Shown piece after piece: positions 1 to 9,149 of a DNA stretch of 64,000 nt; the first letter of the stretch is position 1; the number at the start of each line of letters is the position of its first letter. The stretch comes from Paractinoplanes polyasparticus (GTDB taxonomy: Bacteria; Actinomycetota; Actinomycetes; Mycobacteriales; Micromonosporaceae). Where the stretch lies: contig NZ_JAHWFK010000033.1 of NCBI RefSeq assembly GCF_019710575.1, positions 89,887 through 153,886 of the forward strand. Direction: 5' to 3'. Position numbers and translations under genes: made by a program. The notes under the pieces were generated by a model. It searched no databases and had not been told where the DNA came from. It saw only the letters and a list, made by a program, of their open reading frames with translations.

Positions 1-2
1 TC

Positions 3-608
3 GCGGTGGTGCTGACCGCCGACCGCGACACCGTGGCGATCGGCGTCGACCGGCTGGCCGGCATCTCCACGCTGGTCGCCCGCCCGCTGCCGGATCTGGC
101 TCCGGCCGCCCCGGTGATCGGCAGCGTCTCGATCGACCTGGACGGCAATCCCCGGCTCGTGCTGGACGCGCACGGGCTGGTGGCCGAGGCCCGGCAGGAG
201 AGCACCACCGCGCGCGGCGACGCCGCGGCGGCGGCCCGGCCCAGGATGCCGATCCTGGTCGTCGACGACTCGCTGACCACCCGCATGCTCGAGCGCAGCA
301 TCCTCGAGTCGGCCGGCTACGAGGTCGACCTGGCCGCCTCGGGCGAGGAGGGCCTGGAACGGGCCCGCAGCCGCCGGTACGGCCTCTATCTGACCGACAT
401 CGACATGCCCGGCATCGACGGCTTCACGTTCGTCGCCCGGACCCGGGCCGACCCGCAGCTGGCCCACGTGCCGGCGATCCTGGTGAGTTCGCGGGCCAGC
501 GCCGAGGACAGGCGCCGAGGCGCCGAGGCGGGCGCCTCGGCGTACGTGGTCAAGGGCGAGTTCAACCAGGAGGAGCTGCTCACGCACATCCGGAGGCTGA
601 TCCTCTGA
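3..608 (+). CDS. cheA: Chemotaxis hybrid histidine kinase CheA, C-terminal part (5' end outside window)
   Basis: The frame is open from the left edge, so only the last 201 codons are visible. The first 60 or so residues look like the end of a CheW-like coupling domain, closing with a strand of the type GNPRLVLD. After a short linker comes a complete receiver domain: the acidic pair of VVDDS, the phospho-acceptor Asp in the segment LYLTDIDMP, and the Lys in VVKGEF. A CheW-like domain followed by a receiver is the tail of a CheA hybrid kinase, which passes phosphate to CheY- and CheB-type receivers at the inner face of the membrane. Its stop overlaps the cheB start by one base, so the genes are co-transcribed. 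Missing upstream: Hpt, dimerisation and ATPase domains. Confidence 0.8.
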   Translation, partial: AVVLTADRDTVAIGVDRLAGISTLVARPLPDLAPAAPVIGSVSIDLDGNPRLVLDAHGLVAEARQESTTARGDAAAAARPRMPILVVDDSLTTRMLERSILESAGYEVDLAASGEEGLERARSRRYGLYLTDIDMPGIDGFTFVARTRADPQLAHVPAILVSSRASAEDRRRGAEAGASAYVVKGEFNQEELLTHIRRLIL

Positions 609-1675
609 TGATCCGTGTCCTGCTCGTCGAGGATTCCGCCACCATGCGCAACCACCTGCGCGAGTCGCTCGCCGCCGACCCCGAGCTGCAGGTGGTGGGT
701 GAGGCCACCGACGGGGGCGACGCGGTCGCGATGGTCGCGCGCCTGCGGCCCGACGTGGTGACCATGGACATGATGCTGCCGACGATGAGCGGCCTGGTCG
801 CCACCGAGCACATCATGGCCGAGCACCCGACGCCGATCCTGGTCGTCTCGTCGGCCGACCGCAAGGAGCTGTTCAGCACGTACAACGCGCTGGCCGCGGG
901 GGCGGTCGACGTGCTCGAGAAGCCGCGCGGCGACGCCACGGACGCCGACTGGGGGCGGCGGCTGTGCGCGGCCGTCCGCCTCGTCTCGCGCATCCGGGTG
1001 ATCACCCACCCCCGGGCCCGGCTGGACGGTCGCGGCCGCCCGGCCGCCGAGCCGCCGGTCACTCCGCCGGTGGCCACGCCGGTGTCCGACGCCCTGCGCG
1101 TGGTCGCCCTGGGCGCCTCGACCGGCGGCCCGGGCGCGCTGACCGAGCTGCTGCGCGCGCTGCCGGCCGGCTTCCCGCCGCCGGTGCTCTGTGTGCAGCA
1201 CATCGCGGCCAGCGAGCCGTTCGCCGTCGCGTTCTCGGACTGGCTGGCCGGGCAGACCGGGCGCGACGTCAGCTACGCCCGGGACCGCACGCCGGTGGCC
1301 GCGCTGACCGGCCGGGTGGTGCTCGCCCCGCCCGACCGGCACCTGCTGGTGCGCGACGGGATGCTCCGGGTCACCGACGGCCCGCCCCGGCACTCCTGCC
1401 GCCCCTCGGTCGACGTGCTCTTCGAGTCGGTGGCCGCCGAGTACGGCGCGACCGCGGCCGGCTGCCTGCTCACCGGCATGGGCCGGGACGGCGCCGAGGG
1501 ACTGCTGACCATGCGGGCCCGGGGCGCGGTCACCTTCGCCCAGGACGAGGCGAGCTGCGTCGTGTACGGGATGCCCCGCGAGGCCGCCCTGCTCGGCGCG
1601 GCCGCCTACGTGTTGTCGCCGGCCCGGATGGCGGCCCGGATCGTCGAGCTCCAGCCCGCGGGGAGCCGGCGATGA
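608..1675 (+). CDS. cheB: Chemotaxis response regulator / protein-glutamate methylesterase CheB
   Basis: This 355-residue protein has the two CheB domains at normal length. Residues 1-125 are a receiver with phospho-acceptor Asp54 (VTMDMMLP). Residues 163-350 are the methylesterase domain, with catalytic Ser171 in GASTGG, His198 in QHIA and Asp294 in GMGRDG. The enzyme removes methyl groups from glutamates, or deamidates glutamines, on chemoreceptors, and phosphorylation of the receiver relieves inhibition. The ATG overlaps the cheA stop, and its TGA overlaps the next ATG by 4 bp, making a tight three-gene unit. All catalytic residues are present, so it should be active. No CheR, CheW or receptor gene lies in the window. 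Confidence 0.93.
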   Translation: MIRVLLVEDSATMRNHLRESLAADPELQVVGEATDGGDAVAMVARLRPDVVTMDMMLPTMSGLVATEHIMAEHPTPILVVSSADRKELFSTYNALAAGAVDVLEKPRGDATDADWGRRLCAAVRLVSRIRVITHPRARLDGRGRPAAEPPVTPPVATPVSDALRVVALGASTGGPGALTELLRALPAGFPPPVLCVQHIAASEPFAVAFSDWLAGQTGRDVSYARDRTPVAALTGRVVLAPPDRHLLVRDGMLRVTDGPPRHSCRPSVDVLFESVAAEYGATAAGCLLTGMGRDGAEGLLTMRARGAVTFAQDEASCVVYGMPREAALLGAAAYVLSPARMAARIVELQPAGSRR

Positions 1676-3663
1676 TCCACCGCGTGCTGATCGTGGACGA
1701 CAGCCTCACCGTCCGGATGGACCTGCACGAGACCTTCGAGGCGGACGGCTTCCGCACGATCCTGTGCGCCACCGGGAGCGAGGCGCGGGCGGCCTTCGTC
1801 GGCGACGACTTCGACGTGGCCGTGCTCGACGTGCTGCTGCCCGACGCCGACGGGCTGGAGCTGCTCACCGAGCTGCGCGGCATGCCGAGCCGGGCCCAGG
1901 TGGTGACCGTGCTGCTGAGCAGCGAGGACGAGGTCGCCGACCGGCTCGCGGGGCTACGCACCGGCGCCGACGAGTACGTCGGAAAACCGTACGATGCAGG
2001 ATACGTCGTGGCCCGCGTGCGCCAGCTGCTGCGCGAGGGTGCAGCCCGCGCCGACGACCGCACCACCGTGCTCATCGTGGACGACAGCATGACCTTCCGC
2101 GAGCAGCTGCGGGAGCTGCTCGAAAGCGAAGGCTACGCCGTGCTGACCGCCCCCAGCGGCGAGGACGGCCTGCGCGTGGCGGCCGACCGGCGGCCGCAGG
2201 CGGTGATCGTCGACGGCGTGATGCCCGGCATCGACGGCGCCACCGTGATCCGCCGCATCCGGCTCGACCCGGCGCTGCGCGACATCCCGTGCATCCTGAT
2301 GACCGCGGCCGACGACTACGCCACCGAGCTGCAGATGCTCGACGCCGGCGCCGACGCGTTCGTGCGCAAGCAGCAGAACCTGGCGATCGTGCCGGCCAAG
2401 TTGAACGCCGTGCTGCGGCAGAGCTCCGAGCAGCTGCCGATCGACCTGACCGGCAGCCTGCACGGGCCGAGCAAGGTGCTGGCGCTGACCCCGGACCGGC
2501 AGCGGCTGGCCGGCCTGGCCGCGGCGCTGCGTGACGAGGGCTACGACGTGATCCCGGTGGCCGCCACCGACGACGCGCTCGACCTGCTCGCCGCCCAGCC
2601 GGTCGACTGCATCGTGCTGGGTCTCGGCCTCTCGGGCGATCTGGGCCGGGAGGCGTGCCGGCGGATCAAGGAAGTGCCGGTGATCGGCGAGACCCCGATC
2701 GTGATGACCGGGACCACCGACGACGACATGCTGGCCTGCCTGGAGGCGGGGGCGGACGATTACGTACGGGCGGATTCCGGCCCCGAGGCGCTGCGCGCCC
2801 ATGTGCGTACGCAGATCCGGCGCAAGCAGTCGCACGACGAGAGCCGCCGCATCCGCGAGGAGCTGATGCGCCGCGAGCTGGACGCCGCCGAGGAACGGTC
2901 GGCCCGGCAGCTGGCGGAGACCCGGGCCGCCCTCGTCGAGGAGCTGGAGTGGCGCAACCGCGAGCTGGAGGCGTTCTCGGGCTCGGTCTCGCACGACCTG
3001 CGGGGCCCGCTCCAGGTGATCAGCAGCTTCGCCGAGCACATGCTGGACGACGAGGACGACCCGCTCAGCACCGAGATGCGGCGCCGGCTGAGCCGCATCC
3101 AGGCCGCCGCCCACCGGATGGCCGACCTGGTCGAGTCGCTGCTGATCCTGGCCCGGGCCAGCCGCGGCGACCTGCGCCGGTCCGAGTTCGACCTGACCGC
3201 CACGACGTGGCAGGTGATCGGCGAGGTCGAGGCGCGCGACCCGGACCACAAGGTCGCCTTCACCGTTCGCGACGGCATGGGCGCGGACGCCGACGAGGGA
3301 CTGGTCCGGGTGATCCTGGAGAACCTGATCAACAACGCCGTGAAGTTCACCCGCAAGGTCGAGCGCCCCGCGATCGAGGTGGGCGAGACAGCCGAGGGGT
3401 TCTTCGTGCGCGACAACGGCGCGGGCTTCCCCGCGGGCAAGGCCGGCGAGCTGTTCCGGCCGTTCGCCCGCCTGCACAGCGCCAAGGACTTCCCCGGCAC
3501 CGGCATCGGCCTGACCACGGTGCACCGGGCGGTCGAGCGCCACGGCGGCGAGATCTGGGCCGAGGGCGAGGACGGGCGCGGCGCGACCTTCTGGTTCACA
3601 CTGCCCCCGGCCCCGGACCCCGGCGGACCGGACCGGCGGGCTCAGGCCCGCCGGACCGGCTGA
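1672..3663 (+). CDS. Hybrid sensor kinase with three N-terminal receiver domains
   Basis: This 663-residue soluble protein has no membrane segment. Receiver 1 (about 1-122) has phospho-acceptor Asp53 and Lys105. Receiver 2 (about 131-250) has Asp181 and Lys233. Receiver 3 (about 266-384) is degenerate: Gly317 stands where the Asp should be and Ala367 replaces the Lys. A helical linker (385-435) leads to a HisKA domain with His441 in SVSHDLRGPL, then an HATPase domain with an N-box (ENLINNAVKF) and G-boxes (DNGAGF, GTGIGL). The ATG start overlaps the cheB stop by 4 bp. In family terms it would receive phosphate from CheA and feed or drain other receivers. Its TGA directly abuts the stop codon of the convergent amidase gene. 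Confidence 0.85.
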   Translation: MIHRVLIVDDSLTVRMDLHETFEADGFRTILCATGSEARAAFVGDDFDVAVLDVLLPDADGLELLTELRGMPSRAQVVTVLLSSEDEVADRLAGLRTGADEYVGKPYDAGYVVARVRQLLREGAARADDRTTVLIVDDSMTFREQLRELLESEGYAVLTAPSGEDGLRVAADRRPQAVIVDGVMPGIDGATVIRRIRLDPALRDIPCILMTAADDYATELQMLDAGADAFVRKQQNLAIVPAKLNAVLRQSSEQLPIDLTGSLHGPSKVLALTPDRQRLAGLAAALRDEGYDVIPVAATDDALDLLAAQPVDCIVLGLGLSGDLGREACRRIKEVPVIGETPIVMTGTTDDDMLACLEAGADDYVRADSGPEALRAHVRTQIRRKQSHDESRRIREELMRRELDAAEERSARQLAETRAALVEELEWRNRELEAFSGSVSHDLRGPLQVISSFAEHMLDDEDDPLSTEMRRRLSRIQAAAHRMADLVESLLILARASRGDLRRSEFDLTATTWQVIGEVEARDPDHKVAFTVRDGMGADADEGLVRVILENLINNAVKFTRKVERPAIEVGETAEGFFVRDNGAGFPAGKAGELFRPFARLHSAKDFPGTGIGLTTVHRAVERHGGEIWAEGEDGRGATFWFTLPPAPDPGGPDRRAQARRTG

Positions 3664-5898
3664 CTACTTGACGTACGTGAGGCCGTCCGAGATGACGGTC
3701 GGGCGGCCCTTGGTGCCCACGACCACGACCGAGACGGTGTGGGCGCCCGCGGTCAGCGCTTTGACCCAGATCGTCTGCCGGTGCGTGGTCTTCGCCGCCC
3801 TGGTGTCCACGGTGGTCACCTTGACGCCGTCGACGTAGATGGCGGCCTGGCCCGTCGCCGTCGTGCGGGTGAAGGTCAGCGCGGCCGAGCGCCCGTTGAA
3901 CACGTACGCCAATTTGGCGTTCTTGGCCGACGCGGCGAGCGCCTTGCCCCCCAGGTAGGTGGTGGCGGCCGAGCGCGTGCTCCAGGTGCCGGTGCGCTTG
4001 GCCGACGTCTCGGGCATCTGGACGATCGTCCGGGTGACGGTCGAGACGCCCTCGTTGTAGGCCATGTCGGAGGCCTGCACGGTGTACTTCACGGCCACGT
4101 TCGGCTTGACCGTCGCGTTCCACACCGTGGACGTGCCGAGCATCGGGACCTCGTTCGGCGACAGGGCGAACTGACGGGCGATCCGGCCGTTGTTGTCGGC
4201 CGACTTGAAGTTCACCGCGACCGGCACCGAGGTGGCGGAGTACGTCCCGGTCTTCAGGGCCACCCACGGCGGGGTCGGGAAGGTCGGCTTGGTCACGTCA
4301 CCGATGACCTTGGTGACCGGCGTGATGTCGGTCGCGCCGGTCACGTGCACCACGCGGACCGCCACGTTGTGCGGGCCCGGGGTGACGGTGATCTTCGCGC
4401 TGCCCGCGGTGTTGTTGCCCGGGCCGGTCGCCACGACCTTGCTGTCGACCAGCACCTCGAAGCGGCTGACGTCGGCCGCCTGGCCGCCGACCCGGTAGTA
4501 GACGGTCCCGTCCTCCCGCACGTAGAAAGGCGGGGTGGTCGGCTCGCCGCCGCTGACCGAGACGATCTGGAGGCCCGGCAGCGCGGCCCGGCCGCGGATC
4601 TGGCCCAGCAACGGATAGAACAGGTCACCCGGGCACTCCGTCTCGGCGCCGTCCCGGTGACCGGCGATGCGCGGGAAGGGCACCACGGTGCCCTTCGGCC
4701 ACTTCATGCCGTCGATGCCCGCGACCAGCGTCGTGGTGCCGGTCGGGTCGTTGCCGTACGCGCCGATGCGGGCCGCCGCCAGTTCGGCGATCGAAGTGAG
4801 GGCCGCGTTGCTCGGCCGCACGGTGGTGTAGTCGCCGATCAGCGCGATGCCGGCCGTGGCGGTGTTGAAGCCGGCCACGTGCGCGCCGACCACAGCCTTG
4901 CCGACGCCACCGGCCCGGCCCTCGTAGATTGTGCCGCAGTTGTCGACGAGGAAGTTGTAGCCGATGTCGTCGAAGCCCTCGGAGATGTCGGTCGCCATGA
5001 TCGCGCGGACGAAGTCCGGGGCGTCGGCGCACGTCTTCGGGAACTCGGTGCCGGTGTGGTGCACCCAGACCAGCTTCACGCCCTCTCCAGCGATCGTCGG
5101 CGGGGCCTTGACCAGGCTCTCGTTCGCCTTCCAGCCGGCTCGGGACACATAGGCCGGCATCCCCGGATTCGGCACCGGCGGGGGCACCGACGTGGGCGGC
5201 GGAGTCGGTGTCGTGGCCTTCGGGGCGGGCGGAGTCGCCGTCGTCGCGGGCGGCTTGGTGGCCGTCGTCGCGCCCGGGACGGGGCTCGCGGGCGGCGGCG
5301 CCTTGGGCACGGTGGGCGTCGGCACCGGCTCGCCGCCCCCGCGGCCGCCGGACTCGGGGGCGTTGGGGTCGATCAGCTTGAGCAGGAGCCCGGCCGGCAG
5401 CGGCTTGGTGGCGGCGCCGACGAGCCGGGCGGCCACGCCGTCGGACGGGCCGGTCCAGAGCGGCGCGGTGCGGCCGCGCGCCTTGGCCCGTTCGCCCGCC
5501 AGGTCGGCCGCGTCCTCGGCGACCGACAGGTTCTTCCAGCCGGTCCACTGACCCGTGCCGGCGTTGCGGGTGCGCACCTGGACGGTGCCGTCGGGCGCGT
5601 CCTTCGGGCTGTTCCAGCTGACGCTGATCATGCTGAAGTTCTCGGTCGGCCGCTGCGGCAGCGAGAACTTGCGGCCCAGGTTGCCGAGGTCGACCTGGTC
5701 GATCCGGATGCCGGACGGCTTGGCGGCGGCCGCAGCCGCCTTGACCGGCGCCGCCGGCGGCTCGGCCTCGGCGTGCGCCTCGTCACCGGAGACGAACCGC
5801 GCCACCGCGTCGCCGGAGCCGGTGAGGACGGCGACGCCGCCACCCGCCGCGAGCACCGCCGCCGCGGTTCCGATGCCTATTGCCAGTCGACGCCTCAC
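3664..5898 (-). CDS. Secreted N-acetylmuramoyl-L-alanine amidase with PGRP domain
   Basis: The protein has 744 residues and a GTG start. Residues 1-30 form a signal peptide (MRRR, hydrophobic core, small residues). Residues 60-185 are a beta-rich actinobacterial N-terminal region, followed by a Pro/Thr linker at 190-247. The PGRP/amidase-2 domain spans about 248-435; zinc ligands can be assigned to His280 or His281 (VHHTGT), His414 (AGHRD) and Cys422 (ECPGD). The last 300 residues are beta-rich and Ig-like, probably wall- or sugar-binding. The family cleaves the bond between N-acetylmuramate and L-alanine in peptidoglycan, outside the cell. It is monocistronic and convergent with the kinase gene. 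An upstream GGGGGTC is a modest ribosome-binding site. Confidence 0.85.
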   Translation of the reverse strand: MRRRLAIGIGTAAAVLAAGGGVAVLTGSGDAVARFVSGDEAHAEAEPPAAPVKAAAAAAKPSGIRIDQVDLGNLGRKFSLPQRPTENFSMISVSWNSPKDAPDGTVQVRTRNAGTGQWTGWKNLSVAEDAADLAGERAKARGRTAPLWTGPSDGVAARLVGAATKPLPAGLLLKLIDPNAPESGGRGGGEPVPTPTVPKAPPPASPVPGATTATKPPATTATPPAPKATTPTPPPTSVPPPVPNPGMPAYVSRAGWKANESLVKAPPTIAGEGVKLVWVHHTGTEFPKTCADAPDFVRAIMATDISEGFDDIGYNFLVDNCGTIYEGRAGGVGKAVVGAHVAGFNTATAGIALIGDYTTVRPSNAALTSIAELAAARIGAYGNDPTGTTTLVAGIDGMKWPKGTVVPFPRIAGHRDGAETECPGDLFYPLLGQIRGRAALPGLQIVSVSGGEPTTPPFYVREDGTVYYRVGGQAADVSRFEVLVDSKVVATGPGNNTAGSAKITVTPGPHNVAVRVVHVTGATDITPVTKVIGDVTKPTFPTPPWVALKTGTYSATSVPVAVNFKSADNNGRIARQFALSPNEVPMLGTSTVWNATVKPNVAVKYTVQASDMAYNEGVSTVTRTIVQMPETSAKRTGTWSTRSAATTYLGGKALAASAKNAKLAYVFNGRSAALTFTRTTATGQAAIYVDGVKVTTVDTRAAKTTHRQTIWVKALTAGAHTVSVVVVGTKGRPTVISDGLTYVK

Positions 5899-5952
5899 AC
5901 TGACCCCCGTTGATTCTGATCAAAGCCGGGCGTGAGGGTATCGAACGAGAAT

Positions 5953-6585
5953 TCAGCTCGCCATCCCGAACCAGGGCCGGCAGGGCGGGAATCCGGTCAC
6001 ACTGACGTCGGCTCCGGACCAGCGCTCGGCGGTAAGCCGGAAATGCCGGAGTTCGACCACATCACCGCCGGTGTCGACGATGGTGCTGACCCCGTTCTCG
6101 GCGTAGCCGACCCGGCGCGAGACGCCCGCCGAGGCCGCGTTCGTGGTGGTGGCCGAGGTGATGGCCCCGGCCGCGCCGAGCTCGCCGAAAGCGAACTGCA
6201 GCATCGCCGTACGCATCGTCACCCCGAGCCCCCGGCCCCGCACCTCGGGCACGAGCCAGGACGCCGAGTCCACGGTCCGCAGGACCGGGAAGTTGTCGCC
6301 CTCGAGGGTCTGCACCCCGACCAGGTCGCCGCCGTGCACGACCGCGAAGTGCAGTACCCAGGACTCCGGCGACCAGGTGCCCAGCGCCTTCCAGTAGCCC
6401 TGACAGAACAGGCGTTTCTCGTTCTCGGCGTAGCTCTGCGACTCGAACAACGCCAGTCGCGGGTCGTGCCCGACGTCGCCGGGCAGGACCGCCGCCAGGT
6501 GGGGCAGGTCGGCCTCGGTCATCGGGCGCAGCACCACGTCGCGGAAGGCCAGCCGGACGCCGAACAGGGGCCAGAACTCGTTCAT
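5953..6585 (-). CDS. GNAT family N-acetyltransferase (RimJ/RimL-like)
   Basis: The 210-residue protein begins with the RimJ/RimL type of strand and helix (VVLRPMTEADLPHL). The acetyl-CoA pyrophosphate loop is visible as VRGRGLGVTM near residue 115. A later segment, NAASAGVSRRVGY, matches the usual N-x-x-S-x-x-V-x-x-x-x-G-F/Y acceptor-side motif. Members acetylate N-terminal or side-chain amines of proteins or small molecules; the substrate cannot be read from the sequence. It lies just upstream of the amidase gene on the same strand (54 bp between), but no shared role is evident. A TATAGA sequence 7 nt before the ATG resembles, but does not fully match, the leaderless-promoter pattern seen elsewhere here. 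Confidence 0.8.
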   Translation of the reverse strand: MNEFWPLFGVRLAFRDVVLRPMTEADLPHLAAVLPGDVGHDPRLALFESQSYAENEKRLFCQGYWKALGTWSPESWVLHFAVVHGGDLVGVQTLEGDNFPVLRTVDSASWLVPEVRGRGLGVTMRTAMLQFAFGELGAAGAITSATTTNAASAGVSRRVGYAENGVSTIVDTGGDVVELRHFRLTAERWSGADVSVTGFPPCRPWFGMAS

Positions 6586-6626
6586 GCCCTGCTCTATAGC
6601 GCATCCGACCGGCCTTCCGCCCCCGA

Positions 6627-9149
6627 TTACTCCGCGGCGAGCGCGGCGACGGGGCTCACCCTGGCGGCGCGGCGGGCGGGCAGCACGCCGGCCAGCGCGG
6701 TCAGCACGACCAGGACGGCGAAGACCACCGCGAGCTGGGCGACCGGCACGGTCAGGGGCGCGTTGACGCCCAGCGCCTCGACGGCCAGCCAGGCGTACGG
6801 AACCCCGAGCGCCAGCCCGAGGGCGGCGCCGATCACCCCGTACAGTGCCGATTCGGCCGTCAGCATGGTGCGCAGACCGCCCTTGGAGAGGCCGACCGCT
6901 CGCAGCACCCCGGACTCGCGGACCCGCTCGACCACCGACAGCGCCGTCGTGGTGCCGACGCCGACCACCGCGATGACGACCGTGAGGCCGATCAGGCCGA
7001 TCACGATCACCAGCAGCATGGTGACGTTGTCGTTGATCTGGTCACGCTGGTCGGCCAGCACGTCGATGCGCCACATGCCGCCGGCCGCGGCCTGCGCGTC
7101 CTGAATCGCCCGGTTGCCGTCGGTGCGGGCCCGCTCGCCGCTCGCCGCCGCGTCGGCCAGCACCCCGGCGTACGTCGCCGGCGCGCCCAGCCTGGTCAGG
7201 TCGGCCGGGTCGAGCACAGCCGAGGCGTGCAGCGGCGCGTCTTCGGGCAGCACGGCGGCCACCGTCAGCTTGGCCGAGCGCTTGGCCGCCACGAAGTCCA
7301 CCTGGTCACCGACGCGGACCCCGGTGACGTCGGCCGCGAAGCCGGACAGCACCACCTTGCCGGGACCGGCCGCGGCCAGCGACCCGGACGCCGCGTCCAG
7401 CTTCTTCAGCTGCGGCAGCCCGCTCATCACCAGGTCGGTGATCGGCAGCTCGAGCTGCCCGCCGATCCTGGCGTCCAGCCGCCGGTACGGGCTGACGTTG
7501 CTGATCTTGTCGTTCTTCCGCAGCTGCTCGACCAGGGTGGCCGGCACCGGGTCCTGGTCCACGCCGGTCAGCTCGTAGTCCGACGGCGAGGACACGGCTG
7601 TCTCCCGGTCGACCAGGACCCGGAACGACGCGCCGCCGACCAGGGCGCCGGCGATCAGCGTGACGCCGAGCGCCACCACCACCGAGACCGCGGCGGCCCG
7701 GCGCGGCGCCGAGCCCACTCCCCCGGCGGCCAGCCGGCCGACCGGGCCCGAGCGCCGGATCGGCCAGCCCAGCAGCGCCAGCACCGGCCGCACCAGCACC
7801 GGGCCCAGCGCAACCAGGGCGAAGAAGGCGAACGCGCCGGACGCGACGATGGCGAACAGCATCGGCTGGGCGTCGTAGTTCTTCGGATCGCGGCCGGGCA
7901 GGTTCGTGACCACGTAGCCGGCGAGCAGCACCGCGCCCACGGTCAGCAGCAGGCCGACGGCCCAGCGCAGCTTGCCGATGTCGCGCCGCGCCCCGGTCGT
8001 GCCGGAGCCGCGCAGCGCCTCCAGCGGCGAGACCCGCGAGGCCGACGCGGCCGGGGCGAGCACGGCCAGCACGGTGATCACGACGGCCAGCGCGATCGTG
8101 CCGAGCGCGGCCGGCACCGGTACGCCGGGTGAAGCGATCTGCTTGTCGAACCACCCGGCTACGGCCGGCACGAGATGGCCGACGCCGAGCGCGATCAGCA
8201 CGCCCACCGTGCCGGCGGCCAGGCCGGTCAGCGCGCCCTCGGTGGCCAGCGCCCCGGTGATCGAGCGGCGACCGGCGCCGACCGCCCGCAGCAGGGCCAG
8301 CTGGCGCATCCGCTGGGCGAAGACGATGCGGAACGTCGACGTGGCGACCAGGCCCGCCGCGACCACGGCGATGGCGACGAACATGGCGATCACGGCGAAG
8401 ATCGCGTTGACGTCCGAGACCTTGGCCTCGGCCTCCTCGTGCCGCACCGTGGCGCCATCGCTGGCCTGCGGCCGCGAGTCGGCTCCGACCCCGGCGAAGA
8501 CTTCGTTGATCCGGCTCTGGACGGCAGCCTGATCCGCGCCGGGTGCCACGCGGACGTCGATCTGGCTCAGGAACGGCGCGCCGGTCAGCTTCACCAGGTC
8601 GGCCGTGGGGGCGTACGCCTGGAAACCGAAATCGTCGCGGGCCGCGACCACCCCGACCACCTTGAGCTTCGACTTGGCCTGGGGTTCGCCCTCCTCGTCG
8701 TAGCGGATCTGGGCGTCGACCGTGCTGCCCAGCTTGAGACCCATCCGCTCGACCGTGCGCGGGGTGACCGCGACCTCGCCCGGCGCCGACGGGAACCGGC
8801 CCTGGCTGACCGTGGTCAGCGCGAGCGGCCCGGTGCCCGGGTCGGCCAGCAGCTGCAGATACTCGCCGCCGACCTGGCCGCCGTAGTCGATCCGGCCGAC
8901 CGCCTCCTCGACGCCGGCCGCCTTCTGCACGGCGGCCAGCAGCTTCGCGTCGATCGTGCCGTTGCGCACGACCACGTCGACCGCCTCGGGCGTGCCGCTC
9001 AGGCCGTTGAGCACGTTGCGCTCGGTCATCTGCTGGGCCAGCACCGTGGCGTAGACGACGAACGAGACCACCAGCACGGCGAGGCCGGTGAGCAGCAGGC
9101 GCGACGGGCGGCGGGCCACACCGCGCAACTGGGTGCGGAGCACGCTCAT
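6627..9149 (-). CDS. ABC transporter permease, FtsX/MacB type with duplicated core
   Basis: This 840-residue membrane protein starts at the ATG that overlaps the ATPase stop (MSVLRTQLRGVARRP). It has a first transmembrane helix, a large extracytoplasmic region (about 45-265), three helices, a linker, then a second copy of the same plan ending with three more helices and the motif GVLPARRAARVSPVAALAAE. The equivalent first-half motif is ASASRVSPLEALRGSG. Two FtsX domains in one chain are typical of actinobacterial lipoprotein- or antimicrobial-type exporters. Together with the adjacent ATPase it forms a complete exporter. The substrate is unknown; the divergent two-component system suggests an envelope-stress or peptide-antibiotic role, which is inference. 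Confidence 0.88.
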   Translation of the reverse strand: MSVLRTQLRGVARRPSRLLLTGLAVLVVSFVVYATVLAQQMTERNVLNGLSGTPEAVDVVVRNGTIDAKLLAAVQKAAGVEEAVGRIDYGGQVGGEYLQLLADPGTGPLALTTVSQGRFPSAPGEVAVTPRTVERMGLKLGSTVDAQIRYDEEGEPQAKSKLKVVGVVAARDDFGFQAYAPTADLVKLTGAPFLSQIDVRVAPGADQAAVQSRINEVFAGVGADSRPQASDGATVRHEEAEAKVSDVNAIFAVIAMFVAIAVVAAGLVATSTFRIVFAQRMRQLALLRAVGAGRRSITGALATEGALTGLAAGTVGVLIALGVGHLVPAVAGWFDKQIASPGVPVPAALGTIALAVVITVLAVLAPAASASRVSPLEALRGSGTTGARRDIGKLRWAVGLLLTVGAVLLAGYVVTNLPGRDPKNYDAQPMLFAIVASGAFAFFALVALGPVLVRPVLALLGWPIRRSGPVGRLAAGGVGSAPRRAAAVSVVVALGVTLIAGALVGGASFRVLVDRETAVSSPSDYELTGVDQDPVPATLVEQLRKNDKISNVSPYRRLDARIGGQLELPITDLVMSGLPQLKKLDAASGSLAAAGPGKVVLSGFAADVTGVRVGDQVDFVAAKRSAKLTVAAVLPEDAPLHASAVLDPADLTRLGAPATYAGVLADAAASGERARTDGNRAIQDAQAAAGGMWRIDVLADQRDQINDNVTMLLVIVIGLIGLTVVIAVVGVGTTTALSVVERVRESGVLRAVGLSKGGLRTMLTAESALYGVIGAALGLALGVPYAWLAVEALGVNAPLTVPVAQLAVVFAVLVVLTALAGVLPARRAARVSPVAALAAE

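Noticed and set aside
1954..3543. 529-codon minus-strand frame opposite the three-receiver kinase
   Set aside because: Low-complexity composition with His/Gln/Arg excess; the opposite strand has unambiguous receiver and kinase motifs.
3739..5913. 724-codon open frame on the plus strand opposite the amidase gene
   Set aside because: It is Arg/Gly/His-rich with no domain, starts and ends with the amidase gene, and is a typical antisense shadow of a high-GC gene.
6593..6598. TATAGA as a leaderless -10 box of the GNAT gene
   Set aside because: It lacks the final T of TANNNT that all thirteen accepted cases have; kept only as a remark.
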